DNA from: Alteribacter populi
Lineage (GTDB): Bacteria > Bacillota > Bacilli > Bacillales > Salisediminibacteriaceae
Assembly: GCF_002352765.1 (NCBI RefSeq)
Contig: NZ_KZ293963.1
Span: 2,068,368 to 2,132,367, forward strand
Direction: 5' to 3'
Length of the DNA: 64,000 bases
Both the position numbers and the translations under genes were made by a program. Positions within the stretch are counted from its first letter, which is position 1, and the number at the start of each line of letters is the position of its first letter. Shown one piece after another: positions 1 through 8,449 of this stretch. The notes beneath the pieces are model-generated. The model was not told the origin of the DNA. It was given only the letters and a program-made list of their open reading frames with translations, and did not search any database.

Positions 1-849
1 TTTCTCTACCTTCACACGGCCACGCATCGCTTCATATCCTGAGTTTTCAACAATCGCGTTTCCTCGAACTCCTGTCGTCCAAACAACGGTATGAGATTTA
101 ACCTCTTCACCATCATCTAGTAACACACCGTTTTCGGTCACTTCTTTAATCGGTGTGTTGATTTTGAATTCAACACCACGGCTTTCTAGAAGGTTCATGG
201 CGTACTCGACTAACTCTTCATCGAAACCAGGAAGCGCTGTTGGTGCTGCTTCAACAGAAACAATACGTACTTTTTCGCGATCAATGTCGTATTCTTCACA
301 TAGTTCAGGTACACGCTCAGAAAGCTCACCGACAAATTCAATGCCTGTGAATCCTGCACCGGCAACAACGAATGTAAGATACTCTTCATGTTTTTCATCT
401 TCATTGTTGTAGCTTGCGAATTTATATTCAATGTGTTCTCTGATTAGTCGAACAGAGTTTACACTGCGAATCGCAAACGCATGCTCTTCAACACCAGGAA
501 TTCCGAATGTTTCAGGTTCAGAACCTAATCCAATCACTAAGTAATCATAATCAAGCTCTCCATCTTCAAGGATCACTTTCTTTTCTTCACGTTTCACTTC
601 TTTGACCGCATCTTTAACAAAGTTCACTTTGTTCGTATCAATGACGTTTTTAATGCGCATACGCGTTTTGTCGTGGTGTAATGTACCAGCTGCCGGTTCA
701 TGTAACCACGTCGTTTGATAATGATAATTATGTTTGTTGACTAATGTGATTTCCGCTTCCTGATGCATACCGGCTTTCGTTAAACGTGAAGCAGTCATGA
801 TCCCAGCGTAACCTGCACCTAAAATGACAATTCTTGGTTTCTTCTCCAC
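1..849 (-). CDS. ndh: Type-II NADH dehydrogenase (NDH-2), 3'-truncated by the window edge
   Basis: Single-subunit membrane-associated flavoenzyme that passes electrons from NADH to menaquinone without pumping protons. The visible 283 codons start at a GTG preceded by GGAG, which gives MEKKPRIVILGAGYAG. A GxGxxG FAD-binding motif lies at the N-terminus and a second nucleotide-binding GAGFTGIE motif lies near residue 165. The C-terminal third (family length about 400 aa) runs off the left edge. It is divergent from the ferredoxin-NADP reductase gene, the same pairing as B. subtilis yumB-yumC. A Rex-like site lies about 170 bp upstream. The GTG start is chosen because the frame is open and nothing better precedes it. 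Confidence 0.9.
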   Translation of the reverse strand, partial: MEKKPRIVILGAGYAGIMTASRLTKAGMHQEAEITLVNKHNYHYQTTWLHEPAAGTLHHDKTRMRIKNVIDTNKVNFVKDAVKEVKREEKKVILEDGELDYDYLVIGLGSEPETFGIPGVEEHAFAIRSVNSVRLIREHIEYKFASYNNEDEKHEEYLTFVVAGAGFTGIEFVGELSERVPELCEEYDIDREKVRIVSVEAAPTALPGFDEELVEYAMNLLESRGVEFKINTPIKEVTENGVLLDDGEEVKSHTVVWTTGVRGNAIVENSGYEAMRGRVKVEK

Positions 850-1016
850 AGTTCTCACTCCATTTTTCTTACTTACTCTCCATTTTTCCCGTCCTCTTCT
901 AAAACAAGCGTGTGAAAATTACCCAATAGGAAGAGGATATTCAACCAAAACCATCGCCCAACAATCTTGACTTTAATTCTTTTGGTTTCTATTATTAAAA
1001 ACAGAGGGTAAAAAGT

Positions 1017-1034
1017 TTGTGATGTTTTTCACGA
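1017..1034. promoter_or_regulatory. Candidate Rex (NADH/NAD+ sensor) operator upstream of ndh
   Basis: TTGTGA-TGTTTT-TCACGA has the 6-6-6 layout of the Rex consensus (TTGTGA, six bases, TCACAA), with one mismatch in the right half. It sits in the 528-bp divergent region 850-1377 between ndh and yumC. Rex control of ndh is established in B. subtilis; assigning it here is inference. The rest of this AT-rich region holds no gene that I can support. Confidence 0.5.
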
Positions 1035-1377
1035 TATAAATTACAAAAAGACAAAGATTGATAAGTGCTGAAGTATAATTGTATTTTTTGATACCAATCT
1101 ATAAACTCCACTTACAATCATATTCATTTACCTTTTAGATTTCAACCGTTTTATGACTTTTTTTTGAACATTTTCCTCTTATAATTATATTTACATTGAA
1201 TATATTAATGGTGTTCCCACTATTGTCATATTTTTAACGTTATTACACAATAAAAGTCATTTCATTTATAATTTTCTGATTAGTTAGTAGAGTCACATGC
1301 TTTTTCTTTCCATCTATTCATTATATGTTTATACTAAAAGGTAGAAGCCATGTAAATTATCTTTGGAGGTGTAGGTT

Positions 1378-2379
1378 TTGTCAAAAGAAAGAGATATTTA
1401 TGACATTACAATCATAGGGGGAGGACCTGTTGGTATTTTCACAGCTTTCTACGGTGGAATGAGACAGGCAAAGGTTAAAATAATCGAAGCTATGCCGCAA
1501 TTAGGCGGACAGCTTTCGGCTTTGTATCCAGAAAAATTCATTTACGATATCGCAGGATTCCCGAAAGTACGGGCACAAGAGCTAGTAGACAGCCTTGTTG
1601 AACAGGCAAATCAATTTGAACAGACAGTCGTTCTCGAACAAGCAGTAGAGAACGTAGAAAAAGGCGAAGATGAAATTTTTACACTTACAACAGATAAAGA
1701 GGTACATTACTCTAAAACAGTTGTCATCACAGCCGGTGTAGGTGCTTTTAAGCCCCGCAAATTACAAATTGAAGGTGCAGAGCAATACGAAGGAAAAAAC
1801 TTGCATTACTTCGTAAATGATTTGAATAAATTCGCAGGAGACCGCGTCCTCTTAGCAGGCGGAGGAGATTCTGCTGTTGACTGGACACTCATGCTTGAAG
1901 ATATCGCTGAAGATATTACGATTGTTCACCGCCGTAATAAGTTCCGAGCACATGAACATAGTGTTAATCAATTAATGGATTCGGACAAAATTAACGTTCG
2001 CACACCATACACGGTTGAAAAGTTACACGGAGACGGTGAAAAAATTACCGCTGTTGATATTAAAGAGAAAGATAGTGATGATGTCGAAACGATTGAGGTT
2101 GATGCTGTGATCGTTAACTACGGATTCATTTCAGCTCTAGGACCTATTAAGGAATGGGGTCTCGAAATCGAAAAGAACTCCATCGTTGTTAATTCGAAGA
2201 TGGAAACGAATATAAAAGGGATTTATGCTTCCGGAGATGTGGCCACCTATGATGGAAAAGTAAAATTAATTGCCTGTGGCTTTGGTGAGGCACCGATTGC
2301 AGTTAACAATGCGAAAGCTGCGATCGATCCGAAAGCAAAAGTATTTCCTGGGCATAGCTCAAGTATGTTCCCACAATAA
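1378..2379 (+). CDS. yumC: Ferredoxin/flavodoxin--NADP+ reductase, YumC type (thioredoxin-reductase-like)
   Basis: Homodimeric FAD enzyme exchanging electrons between NADPH and ferredoxin or flavodoxin. The protein is 333 aa, the usual length for the family. The N-terminal FAD motif IIGGGPVG lies near residues 12-19, GGQLSALYPEK near 43, the NADPH-binding LLAGGGDSAVDW near 160, and the C-terminal FAD-contact GDVATYDG near 287. It lacks the CxxC of true thioredoxin reductase, as expected for this subfamily. It starts at TTG behind GGAGGTG with good spacing. It is monocistronic, divergent from ndh, and followed by a clear terminator. It could feed electrons to the Fe-S and radical-SAM enzymes encoded nearby, which is inference. 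Confidence 0.93.
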   Translation: MSKERDIYDITIIGGGPVGIFTAFYGGMRQAKVKIIEAMPQLGGQLSALYPEKFIYDIAGFPKVRAQELVDSLVEQANQFEQTVVLEQAVENVEKGEDEIFTLTTDKEVHYSKTVVITAGVGAFKPRKLQIEGAEQYEGKNLHYFVNDLNKFAGDRVLLAGGGDSAVDWTLMLEDIAEDITIVHRRNKFRAHEHSVNQLMDSDKINVRTPYTVEKLHGDGEKITAVDIKEKDSDDVETIEVDAVIVNYGFISALGPIKEWGLEIEKNSIVVNSKMETNIKGIYASGDVATYDGKVKLIACGFGEAPIAVNNAKAAIDPKAKVFPGHSSSMFPQ

Positions 2380-2427
2380 ATTGCATTCTGCGTACAGAAA
2401 GTTCAAGACTTCACAATAATATGTTAT

Positions 2428-2462
2428 GCTCGCTTCCTTTATTCCGGAAGCGGGCTTTTATT
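2428..2462 (+). terminator. Intrinsic terminator of yumC
   Basis: Stem GCTCGCTTCC / GGAAGCGGGC around a short loop, followed by a T-rich run. It lies 50 bp after the yumC stop. Confidence 0.8.
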
Positions 2463-2562
2463 TAGAAATTTTACGAGTTGTTTAGTTTTGAGGTTCTCAT
2501 TCTGACCGTCCTAAACATATTTCGGTTTGCTAATTTTAGCGATAAATTCATAAAGCTCAAAC

Positions 2563-2591
2563 AAAAAACCAACCCCGTCACTTGAGTTGGT
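2563..2591 (-). terminator. Intrinsic terminator of yutM
   Basis: Read on the minus strand, ACCAACTC pairs with GGGGTTGGT across a short loop (one G.T pair) and is followed by TTTTTT. It begins about 10 bp after the yutM stop. Confidence 0.75.
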
Positions 2592-2601
2592 CCTGTTCTC
2601 A

Positions 2602-2955
2602 TTAACAATCTTCTGGCTTTCCTGCATTGGTTGCCGTTCGAAATGATGCTCCACACCCACACGATGCGATCGCATTCGGATTATCGAGGGTGAACCCTCC
2701 GCCCATCATGTTTTCTTTATAATCAATTTTTACACCATCCATAACTGGTCTGCTTTCTTTATCCATAACAATTTCAATTCCATGCAATTCAAATGTCTGG
2801 TCGTCATCATTAACTTCAGATTCAAAGCCCATTCCATAGGACAATCCGCTGCATCCGCCGCCTTTTACACCGACTCGAAGTAAGACATTTTCATCGTCCT
2901 CTTCTTTCATCATCTCTTTTATTCGGGTTGCTGCTGCTTCAGTAATATTCAGCAT
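2602..2955 (-). CDS. yutM: A-type Fe-S carrier (HesB/IscA/ErpA family), YutM-like
   Basis: Carrier that binds and transfers nascent Fe-S clusters. The three conserved cysteines of the family are present: GGCSGLSYG in the middle and the C-terminal CGCGASF. Starting at the ATG of MLNITEAA, which has AGGAGGGG at ideal spacing, the protein is 117 aa, close to the family norm. The longer reading beginning MTTKGGAT would place the ribosome site inside the gene and is rejected. SufCDSUB and YutI lie elsewhere in the window, so carriers and scaffold are all local. Confidence 0.9.
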   Translation of the reverse strand: MLNITEAAATRIKEMMKEEDDENVLLRVGVKGGGCSGLSYGMGFESEVNDDDQTFELHGIEIVMDKESRPVMDGVKIDYKENMMGGGFTLDNPNAIASCGCGASFRTATNAGKPEDC

Positions 2956-3029
2956 CGTTGCCCCTCCTTTCGTAGTCATATTATATCGTGTTCATCCTAA
3001 GCGTTCAAGAAATCAGAGCTTTTAAACCT

Positions 3030-3165
3030 TTATTTATAGTTAAAAAAATCACGTTTCGATGTCTAGCTCCAGGTCCAGCGGGAAAAACAACAACCTTTTA
3101 TATCGGACAGAACATTTGCATGTTTCGGGTAAGGGTGCCTTGCACTTCTCTTGTGCTATCATTTT
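3030..3165 (-). repeat. Dispersed composite repeat, copy a (only inverted copy)
   Basis: Reverse-complement reading contains GAAGTGCAAGGCACCCTTACCCG, the word AAATGTTCTGTCCGATA and the core GGAGCTAGACATCGAAACGT, all shared with the copy at 7783. It lies just downstream of the Spo0E-like gene. Confidence 0.8.
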
Positions 3166-3177
3166 TAAGAAGCTCTT

Positions 3178-3390
3178 TTAAAGGGAGTCTTTTTTCTCTT
3201 TATATTGCATTAACAGGTTGTGACACCGATCAATTTCTTTACTGTATTCCAAAACCGAGGGATGGTCACGGCCATAGTCTTCCGCTGCTTTAAGCATACC
3301 TTCTCTTAGTATTTCAATTTCTTTTAGTAATACGTCAAGGTCAGGTAAAGTTTCTTCAGTTGTTCGATCCTTGCGTGTCTTTTTTATCAT
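3178..3390 (-). CDS. Spo0E-like aspartyl-phosphate phosphatase
   Basis: Small helical-hairpin protein. Family members dephosphorylate Spo0A~P and delay entry into sporulation. The family signature SxxxD is seen as SKEID within VLEYSKEIDRCHNLLMQY; two predicted amphipathic helices precede and follow it. The length of about 70 aa is typical. The ATG at 3390 is preferred because GGAGGG is six bases upstream, while the ATG at 3396 abuts the ribosome site. Which member of the family it corresponds to (YisI, YnzD or Spo0E itself) cannot be told from sequence alone. Confidence 0.8.
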   Translation of the reverse strand: MIKKTRKDRTTEETLPDLDVLLKEIEILREGMLKAAEDYGRDHPSVLEYSKEIDRCHNLLMQYKEKKDSL

Positions 3391-3684
3391 GTCCATCCCT
3401 CCTTACACTCAGTTATCTTTATTAGTGAATGTTACAACCAGAATAAAGCCGTCTTTTTCTAACATCCTTTATTATTATTTTACACTATTCATCTTGAAAC
3501 TGAATAGGCAGAACCTTCATTCGTTCTACATTTCCACATTTCACTTCCCAAGTATTACTGTTTTACACGGTTAAGAAAATGATGATATGATAGACGAAGA
3601 CTTTCGATTTACGAAATGCGTTCACTGAAGAGTAATTACAGGAACCGATAGATAAACATTTTACATAAGAATGGGGGAGAATCC

Positions 3685-4779
3685 ATGTCAGTCTTGTTGA
3701 TGGATCAGCAGTTAAAAGACATTCAAGACAAAGTTCAAAATGGAGAAAGGCTCACAATTGAAGACGGTTTGAAATTATATGAAACCGATGATTACCTTGC
3801 CGTTGCTCAGCTTGCAAACCAAGTAAATGAGCGTAAAAACGGTAAGAATGTTTACTTTATCGAAAATATGTATATCAACCCTACCAATGTATGTGAAGCG
3901 AGTTGTGCCTTTTGCGGGTTTAAGCGTAAACCCGGCGAAGAGGGTGCCTATACAATGAACGAGGAAGACCTTCTTAAATACGTGGAGGACCGTTGGAACG
4001 ATAATATCCGCGAATTCCACATTGTTGGGGGACATAACAACGAAGTTCCATTTGACTATTACTTAGACACGATCCGTACATTGAAAAAGCATTATCCACA
4101 ATGTACCGTAAAAGCTTACACTGGTGCAGAGATTGAATTTTTCTCTCGTATTTCCGGCCTTTCTATGAAAGAAGTTCTCCAAGAGCTTATCGATGCAGGT
4201 CTCGACACTCTCCCAGGGGGCGGTGCAGAAATTCTAACTGAACGTTATCGTGCAAAGATGAGTCCTGAAAAAGCGTCTACTGATGAATGGCTTGAAGCTC
4301 ATGAACTCGCACACGAACTAGGTTTAAAAACACACGCGACAATGCTTTACGGCTCCATTGAAACAAAGGAAGAACGCTTGATTCATATGGACCGCCTACG
4401 TAAGCTTCAAGATAAAACAAATGGATTTATGGTTTTCATTCCACTAGCGATGCAACCGAAAAGTGTAAATGCGAGCTTAACAAGAAGAACTTCAGCTTAT
4501 GATGATTTAAGAACAATCGCCATTAGCCGTTTAATGCTCGATAATTTTGATCATATTAAGGCTTATTGGATTAACATTGGACCTCAGCTTACGCAATTGG
4601 CCTTGTCCTTTGGTTCTTCTGATATTCACGGCACACTGATTGAAGAAAGAATTTCTCATTCTGCCGGCGCCCTCACGTCTCAAGGGCTTACTCGTAAAGA
4701 GTTGGTTCACTTAATCAAAGGTGCTAACAAAAACCCAGTTGAACGAGACACGTTCTACAATGTGATTAAAGAATATTAA
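3685..4779 (+). CDS. mqnE: Aminofutalosine synthase (radical SAM), futalosine pathway of menaquinone synthesis
   Basis: MqnE joins 3-[(1-carboxyvinyl)oxy]benzoate to S-adenosylmethionine to give aminofutalosine, an early step of the alternative menaquinone route. The CxxxCxxC cluster motif is CEASCAFC (C70, C74, C77). It is followed by FHIVGGHNNEVPFDYY and by the strongly diagnostic LDTLPGGGAEILTERYR and ATMLYGSIETKEER. Length 364 aa is right for the family. It starts at an ATG behind GGGGGAG and ends at a terminator, so it stands alone. No other mqn gene is in the window, and the B. subtilis segment with this gene order lacks this gene. MqnC is the main alternative but lacks this motif set. 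Confidence 0.88.
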   Translation: MSVLLMDQQLKDIQDKVQNGERLTIEDGLKLYETDDYLAVAQLANQVNERKNGKNVYFIENMYINPTNVCEASCAFCGFKRKPGEEGAYTMNEEDLLKYVEDRWNDNIREFHIVGGHNNEVPFDYYLDTIRTLKKHYPQCTVKAYTGAEIEFFSRISGLSMKEVLQELIDAGLDTLPGGGAEILTERYRAKMSPEKASTDEWLEAHELAHELGLKTHATMLYGSIETKEERLIHMDRLRKLQDKTNGFMVFIPLAMQPKSVNASLTRRTSAYDDLRTIAISRLMLDNFDHIKAYWINIGPQLTQLALSFGSSDIHGTLIEERISHSAGALTSQGLTRKELVHLIKGANKNPVERDTFYNVIKEY

Positions 4780-4783
4780 TTTG

Positions 4784-4817
4784 AAACCCGGCTTAGGTAA
4801 GCCGGGTTTCTTTTTTT
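4784..4817 (+). terminator. Intrinsic terminator of mqnE
   Basis: AAACCCGGCT / AGCCGGGTTT hairpin followed by CTTTTTTT, just after the mqnE stop. It also lies close to the 3' end of the converging dapF gene. Confidence 0.88.
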
Positions 4818-4869
4818 GGTATTGGGTTTTTGGGTTCGTCAACATACAACAGCTTTTTTCTGATTTCAC

Positions 4870-5739
4870 TTATACTCGCTTCTTTTTCGGATAATAAACG
4901 CCATCGCAGATCACTTCCGCAGGGCCCCGCATCCAGACTTCGTCGTTTTCATCCCAACGAATTGTTAAGTCTCCACCTGCTAAATGAACGACAATGTTTT
5001 CATTTTTTTTACTATGTCCATTTAAAATCGAAGCGACTGCGGCTGCACAGGCTCCTGTTCCACACGCTTGAGTTACTCCTGAACCTCGCTCCCATACGCG
5101 AAAATGGATTTCCCCAGGGGAAACGACTTCTACAAACTCTACGTTAACCCAGTCAGGAAAGCGGGCATCTTTTTCAATACGCGGCCCGAGCGTGATTAGA
5201 GGTGCTTCGTCAATGTTAGGAAGAAAAAACACCGCGTGAGGATTTCCCATCGATACCGCTGTAAGAGATAGCTCTTCTCCTTCAACATGAAAAGGCTCTG
5301 CCACCACTTGTGATGAAGGATTCCCTTTCATTGGGATACATTCCCGGTTTAATACAGGTCTCCCCATGTTTACCGTAACCTCTGGTGCACTTTCTTCTTG
5401 TACATGCACTTCTGCTGTCACAACTCCGCTTTTTGTTTCAATCGTCATGTTCTTTTTTTCATTAACAAGACCTCTTTCATAAGCATATCTCGCTACACAA
5501 CGTAGACCGTTCCCACAATTTTTTGCTTCTGATCCATCGTTATTGAAGATTCTCATCCGTACATCAGCTTTCATTGAAGGGCCAATTAAAATTAAACCAT
5601 CGGATCCGATACCCTCATACTGATCCGCTACTTCGATTGCAAGCGAAGAAAGCTCTTCTTCTACTAAGGGAACGTCAAATTCGTTTACATAAATGTAATT
5701 ATTTCCAAGCCCATGTATTTTCGTAAATTTTATTGTCAT
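4870..5739 (-). CDS. dapF: Diaminopimelate epimerase
   Basis: PLP-independent epimerase converting LL- to meso-diaminopimelate for lysine and peptidoglycan. The two catalytic cysteines are visible in KNCGNGLRC (C75) and QACGTGAC (C226), with the N-terminal motif KIHGLGNNYIYV. The ATG at 5739 is preceded by GGAGGG at good spacing and gives 289 aa. The upstream extension has no support and would overlap the preceding gene's end. It is second in a two-gene unit after the 81-aa CxxC protein (29-bp gap), as in the B. subtilis yutL neighbourhood. Confidence 0.94.
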   Translation of the reverse strand: MTIKFTKIHGLGNNYIYVNEFDVPLVEEELSSLAIEVADQYEGIGSDGLILIGPSMKADVRMRIFNNDGSEAKNCGNGLRCVARYAYERGLVNEKKNMTIETKSGVVTAEVHVQEESAPEVTVNMGRPVLNRECIPMKGNPSSQVVAEPFHVEGEELSLTAVSMGNPHAVFFLPNIDEAPLITLGPRIEKDARFPDWVNVEFVEVVSPGEIHFRVWERGSGVTQACGTGACAAAVASILNGHSKKNENIVVHLAGGDLTIRWDENDEVWMRGPAEVICDGVYYPKKKRV

Positions 5740-5768
5740 TTGGACCCTCCTGTCCGTCAATTGATTTA

Positions 5769-6014
5769 TTAACTCTGTTTTCTTAGCGGTTCTGTTGTCC
5801 AAAAGTAATCCTCATCAGCTTCTAAGATAACCATAGTCTTAAGACAGCACGGCATATTCAATCGTTGCTTAACTTGTTCTTTTGCTCGCTCTAAGTCGCG
5901 AAGCTTCATATTTGTAAGGACATTTTCTTCTCCGCAATACGGGCAAGTTGATACATAAATATCTCCCATTAGTTTTTCATATGGCCATGTATGATCAAAA
6001 GGAATGGGTTTCAT
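5769..6014 (-). CDS. Small cysteine-rich protein of unknown function upstream of dapF
   Basis: An 81-aa protein with CPYCGEENVL in the first half and PCC near residue 55, the pattern of a zinc-ribbon or other metal-binding fold. It has no signal peptide or membrane segment. The ATG at 6014 has AGGAGG eight bases upstream; the longer reading from 6074 has no such site. It is probably cotranscribed with dapF. I do not recognise a named family. The arrangement of one CxxC and one CC is incomplete for a standard four-cysteine zinc ribbon. Confidence 0.7.
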   Translation of the reverse strand: MKPIPFDHTWPYEKLMGDIYVSTCPYCGEENVLTNMKLRDLERAKEQVKQRLNMPCCLKTMVILEADEDYFWTTEPLRKQS

Positions 6015-6134
6015 CCGTTTTTCCTCCTCAAGTTTAAATGTTAGGCTGCTAACCAACATTGCTTCGTTTAACAAATAATAGCATCTTAATTAATGCTCTT
6101 AATTTCTTACTCATTATATAATAGAATAATACAC

Positions 6135-6164
6135 GAAAAAACGCCTTACCACGAGTGTAAGGCG
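6135..6164 (-). terminator. Intrinsic terminator of yuzB
   Basis: On the minus strand CGCCTTAC / GTAAGGCG flanks a seven-base loop and is followed by TTTTTTCG. Confidence 0.85.
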
Positions 6165-6179
6165 AAGGGGTAAAAGATG

Positions 6180-6416
6180 CTAAAACATCGGGTTTTCTTC
6201 AAGATATTTATAAATGTTATCATAAAGCTCGTCATTTGTATCTCCAGTTACGATGTCTCCGTTCACAAGAGCAAATCGTGATCTTGCACATTGCCCACAA
6301 AAACTTAAGCAACCATATTCGATAACATCGAGGTTCGGATCGCGTTCAAGTCGTTCTCTCACCTCTTGCGTTCCGCTTGCCAAGTTACTCACGCAAAATT
6401 CGATAATGGGTTTCAA
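6180..6416 (-). CDS. yuzB: YuzB-family protein (DUF1450, UPF0349)
   Basis: A 78-aa protein starting at TTG with GAGGTG upstream. The cysteine pattern CVSN near residue 8 and GCLSFCGQCARSRFALVNGD in the middle matches the DUF1450 family, which resembles thioredoxin-like [2Fe-2S] ferredoxins in cysteine spacing. The function is not established. It is divergently arranged with yutJ, as in B. subtilis, and has its own terminator. Confidence 0.88.
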   Translation of the reverse strand: MKPIIEFCVSNLASGTQEVRERLERDPNLDVIEYGCLSFCGQCARSRFALVNGDIVTGDTNDELYDNIYKYLEENPMF

Positions 6417-6657
6417 TTCGTATCACCTCTTCGATGGTCAACCATAATCCTATCGTCTCACTTTTTTAATGTCAACATGTATGCTTTTTAGTTGCCTAAA
6501 ATATTCTTAAAAATGTTGTTATTTCGACAAAAAATTGATAAAATTTAATCGTACTAAAACGTTTACATATTTTTTCAACGTGTACTTAACTAATCACAGT
6601 GACCTATGTTACCACACGTGAAATAGAAGTCCACACATCAAAGAGGAGGCTGATCGT

Positions 6658-7728
6658 GTGCGGAATTTACTTATCTTAGGCGGTGGGTATGGCGGTCTTA
6701 GGGTCATACAGCGTCTACTAGCGTCTAAAGACATGAATGATACAAACATAACATTAATTGAAAAAGAAGCATACCACAGTTTGAAAACAGAATTTTATGC
6801 ATTAGCTGCTGGTACTGTAGCTGACAAACACCTCCGTATTTCTTTTCCAAATGACGTTCGCCTTGAACTGAAGTATGAAGCCGTTTCCGAAGTTAATTTG
6901 GAAAAACAAGTCGTTGCTTTAGCCAATGGAGAGGAACTCCCTTTTGATGATTTAGTCATTGGACTCGGCTGTGAGGATAAATACCACGGTGTGCCTGGAG
7001 CAGACCAGTATACGTTAAGCATTCAAACGATGAGAAGATCCCGAAAGACATATCAAGTTCTGCAAGGAATCCACAATAACGGAACCGTAGCCATCGTTGG
7101 TGGTGGGTTAAGCGGCGTTGAACTGGCTAGTGAGCTTCGGGAAAGCCGACCAGATTTAAATATAAAATTATTTGACCGTGGGAAGAACATTTTATCCATG
7201 TTCCCGGCTAAGCTTTATAATTACGTTACAGAATGGCTAGTAGAAAATAATATTGAAATTATTAACGAGGCTAATATTACAAAAGTCGAAGAAAATATTC
7301 TTTATAACCACGACGAGCCTATCAACACTGATGCCATTATTTGGACAGCTGGAATTCAAGCGAACCAAATCGTACGTCAATTGGATGTAGACAAAGATAC
7401 CCAAGGCCGAGTTAAAGTCACAAAGCACCATCATGCACCTGGTTATGAAAACGTCTTTGTTGTAGGAGACTGCGCACGCCTTGAGCAAGCACCTAGTGCT
7501 CAGCTTGCTGAGGCTCAAGCAGAACAAATTGCCATGCTGCTTCAGCAAAAATGGAATGGTGAAACTTGGCCCGATGAGTTGCCGCGCATAAAGCTAAAAG
7601 GCGTTTTAGGCTCCCTCGGGAAAAAACATGGCTTCGGGCTTATGGGTGAAAAGCCAATTACAGGTCGAGTTCCTCGTGTGCTGAAATCAGGGGTTCTTTG
7701 GATGTATAAACATCACTCAGGATCATGA
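6658..7728 (+). CDS. yutJ: NADH dehydrogenase-like FAD oxidoreductase, YutJ
   Basis: NDH-2-related flavoprotein of 356 aa. The N-terminal FAD motif LILGGGYGG, the nucleotide-binding VAIVGGGLSGVELA near residue 145, and VFVVGDCARL near 268 define the fold. It starts at GTG behind AGGAGG. It is shorter than the ndh product at the left edge and probably lacks the long membrane-binding tail. Its electron acceptor is unknown. It is convergent with yuzD and ends at a terminator. Confidence 0.88.
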   Translation: MRNLLILGGGYGGLRVIQRLLASKDMNDTNITLIEKEAYHSLKTEFYALAAGTVADKHLRISFPNDVRLELKYEAVSEVNLEKQVVALANGEELPFDDLVIGLGCEDKYHGVPGADQYTLSIQTMRRSRKTYQVLQGIHNNGTVAIVGGGLSGVELASELRESRPDLNIKLFDRGKNILSMFPAKLYNYVTEWLVENNIEIINEANITKVEENILYNHDEPINTDAIIWTAGIQANQIVRQLDVDKDTQGRVKVTKHHHAPGYENVFVVGDCARLEQAPSAQLAEAQAEQIAMLLQQKWNGETWPDELPRIKLKGVLGSLGKKHGFGLMGEKPITGRVPRVLKSGVLWMYKHHSGS

Positions 7729-7738
7729 CAAATGAATG

Positions 7739-7773
7739 AGAAGCTGTCCTCTAAAAGGATCGCTTCTTTTTTT
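7739..7773 (+). terminator. Intrinsic terminator of yutJ
   Basis: Stem AGAAGC..TCCT / AGGA..GCTTCT with a short internal mismatch, followed by a T run, 11 bp after the yutJ stop. Confidence 0.75.
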
Positions 7774-7782
7774 AACCCTTTT

Positions 7783-7962
7783 TATAAGAAAAGCGCAAGG
7801 CACCCTTACCCGACGACATGTAAATGTTCTGTCCGATAAAAAGTGCTTTTTACTTTTGTCGGGCAGGCTATTTGACACGAGTTGATGGCGCCTGGAGCTA
7901 GACACCGAAACGTAAGTTTTTATACTTAACTCTCAAGAAAAACCGCATAGCGGTCTTTTATT
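7783..7962 (+). repeat. Dispersed composite repeat, copy b
   Basis: One of the fullest copies. It begins AAGAAAAGCGCAAGGCAC, carries the core GGAGCTAGACACCGAAACGT, and ends with the hairpin ACCGC-ATA-GCGGT flanked by A-rich and T-rich runs. It lies between the convergent yutJ and yuzD, in the 385-bp gap 7729-8113, which holds no gene. Confidence 0.85.
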
Positions 7963-7968
7963 AAAAAT

Positions 7969-8006
7969 AAAGAAAACTGCCTCTATCTTTAGAGACAGTT
8001 TTCTTT
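7969..8006. terminator. Bidirectional terminator between yutJ and yuzD
   Basis: Sixteen-base arms (AAAGAAAACTGCCTCT and its near-perfect complement) around a short loop. The A-rich and T-rich ends suit termination in both directions. Confidence 0.82.
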
Positions 8007-8113
8007 ATCTTCAATAGTTTTTTATTTACCTCGTTTAGAAATTCATCCAGTACGCAGAGCAGCCCAATTCCAACTTCAGAAATCTTTCACTTCAAGCTGT
8101 GTTATTCAGATGC

Positions 8114-8449
8114 TTAGCTGGAAGCTTGTGAGAAATTATCTTCAGATTGAATATCCTCAATTTTTTTATAAATAACGGAAAGTTTTGGATTACCTTCAGC
8201 AACGACTTCACCGTTGAGAACAACGAGAGGATAGAAAAATTCATCGTCTAATATCCGTTCGGCATAATTCGACTGTTCTTCTCCTTGTGGTGCATCAATG
8301 TCACAATAGATAAAATTGAAGGCTTGGTCTGGAAATTTCCTCATAATCGCCGCTTCTAGCCACTCTTTCGTCTCAAAAGCTGATGGCAAATGAATGCAGC
8401 TGGCACATTTTATCTCAGCTCCATATATAGTAATAGTAATAGATGACAA
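8114..8449 (-). CDS. yuzD: YuzD family thioredoxin-like protein (DUF1462)
   Basis: A 111-aa cytosolic protein. IKCASC near residue 14 gives a CxxC at the position of a thioredoxin-like active site. The rest (FYPLVVLNGEVVAEGNP) looks like the last strand and cis-proline region of that fold. It starts at TTG with GGGGAGG nine bases upstream. It is divergent from yutI (NifU-like), so a role in Fe-S or thiol chemistry is suggested by context only. Confidence 0.85.
   Translation of the reverse strand: MSSITITIYGAEIKCASCIHLPSAFETKEWLEAAIMRKFPDQAFNFIYCDIDAPQGEEQSNYAERILDDEFFYPLVVLNGEVVAEGNPKLSVIYKKIEDIQSEDNFSQASS

Noticed and set aside
155..412. 85-codon plus-strand frame
   Set aside because: Antisense shadow of the ndh coding frame; no ribosome site and low-complexity Ser/Thr composition.
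3371..3574. 67-codon frame in the intergenic region before mqnE
   Set aside because: AT-rich sequence with no ribosome site, overlapping the Spo0E-like gene start in antisense.
7723..7905. 60-codon minus-strand frame
   Set aside because: Falls across the yutJ terminator and dispersed repeat copy b; a product of the repeat.
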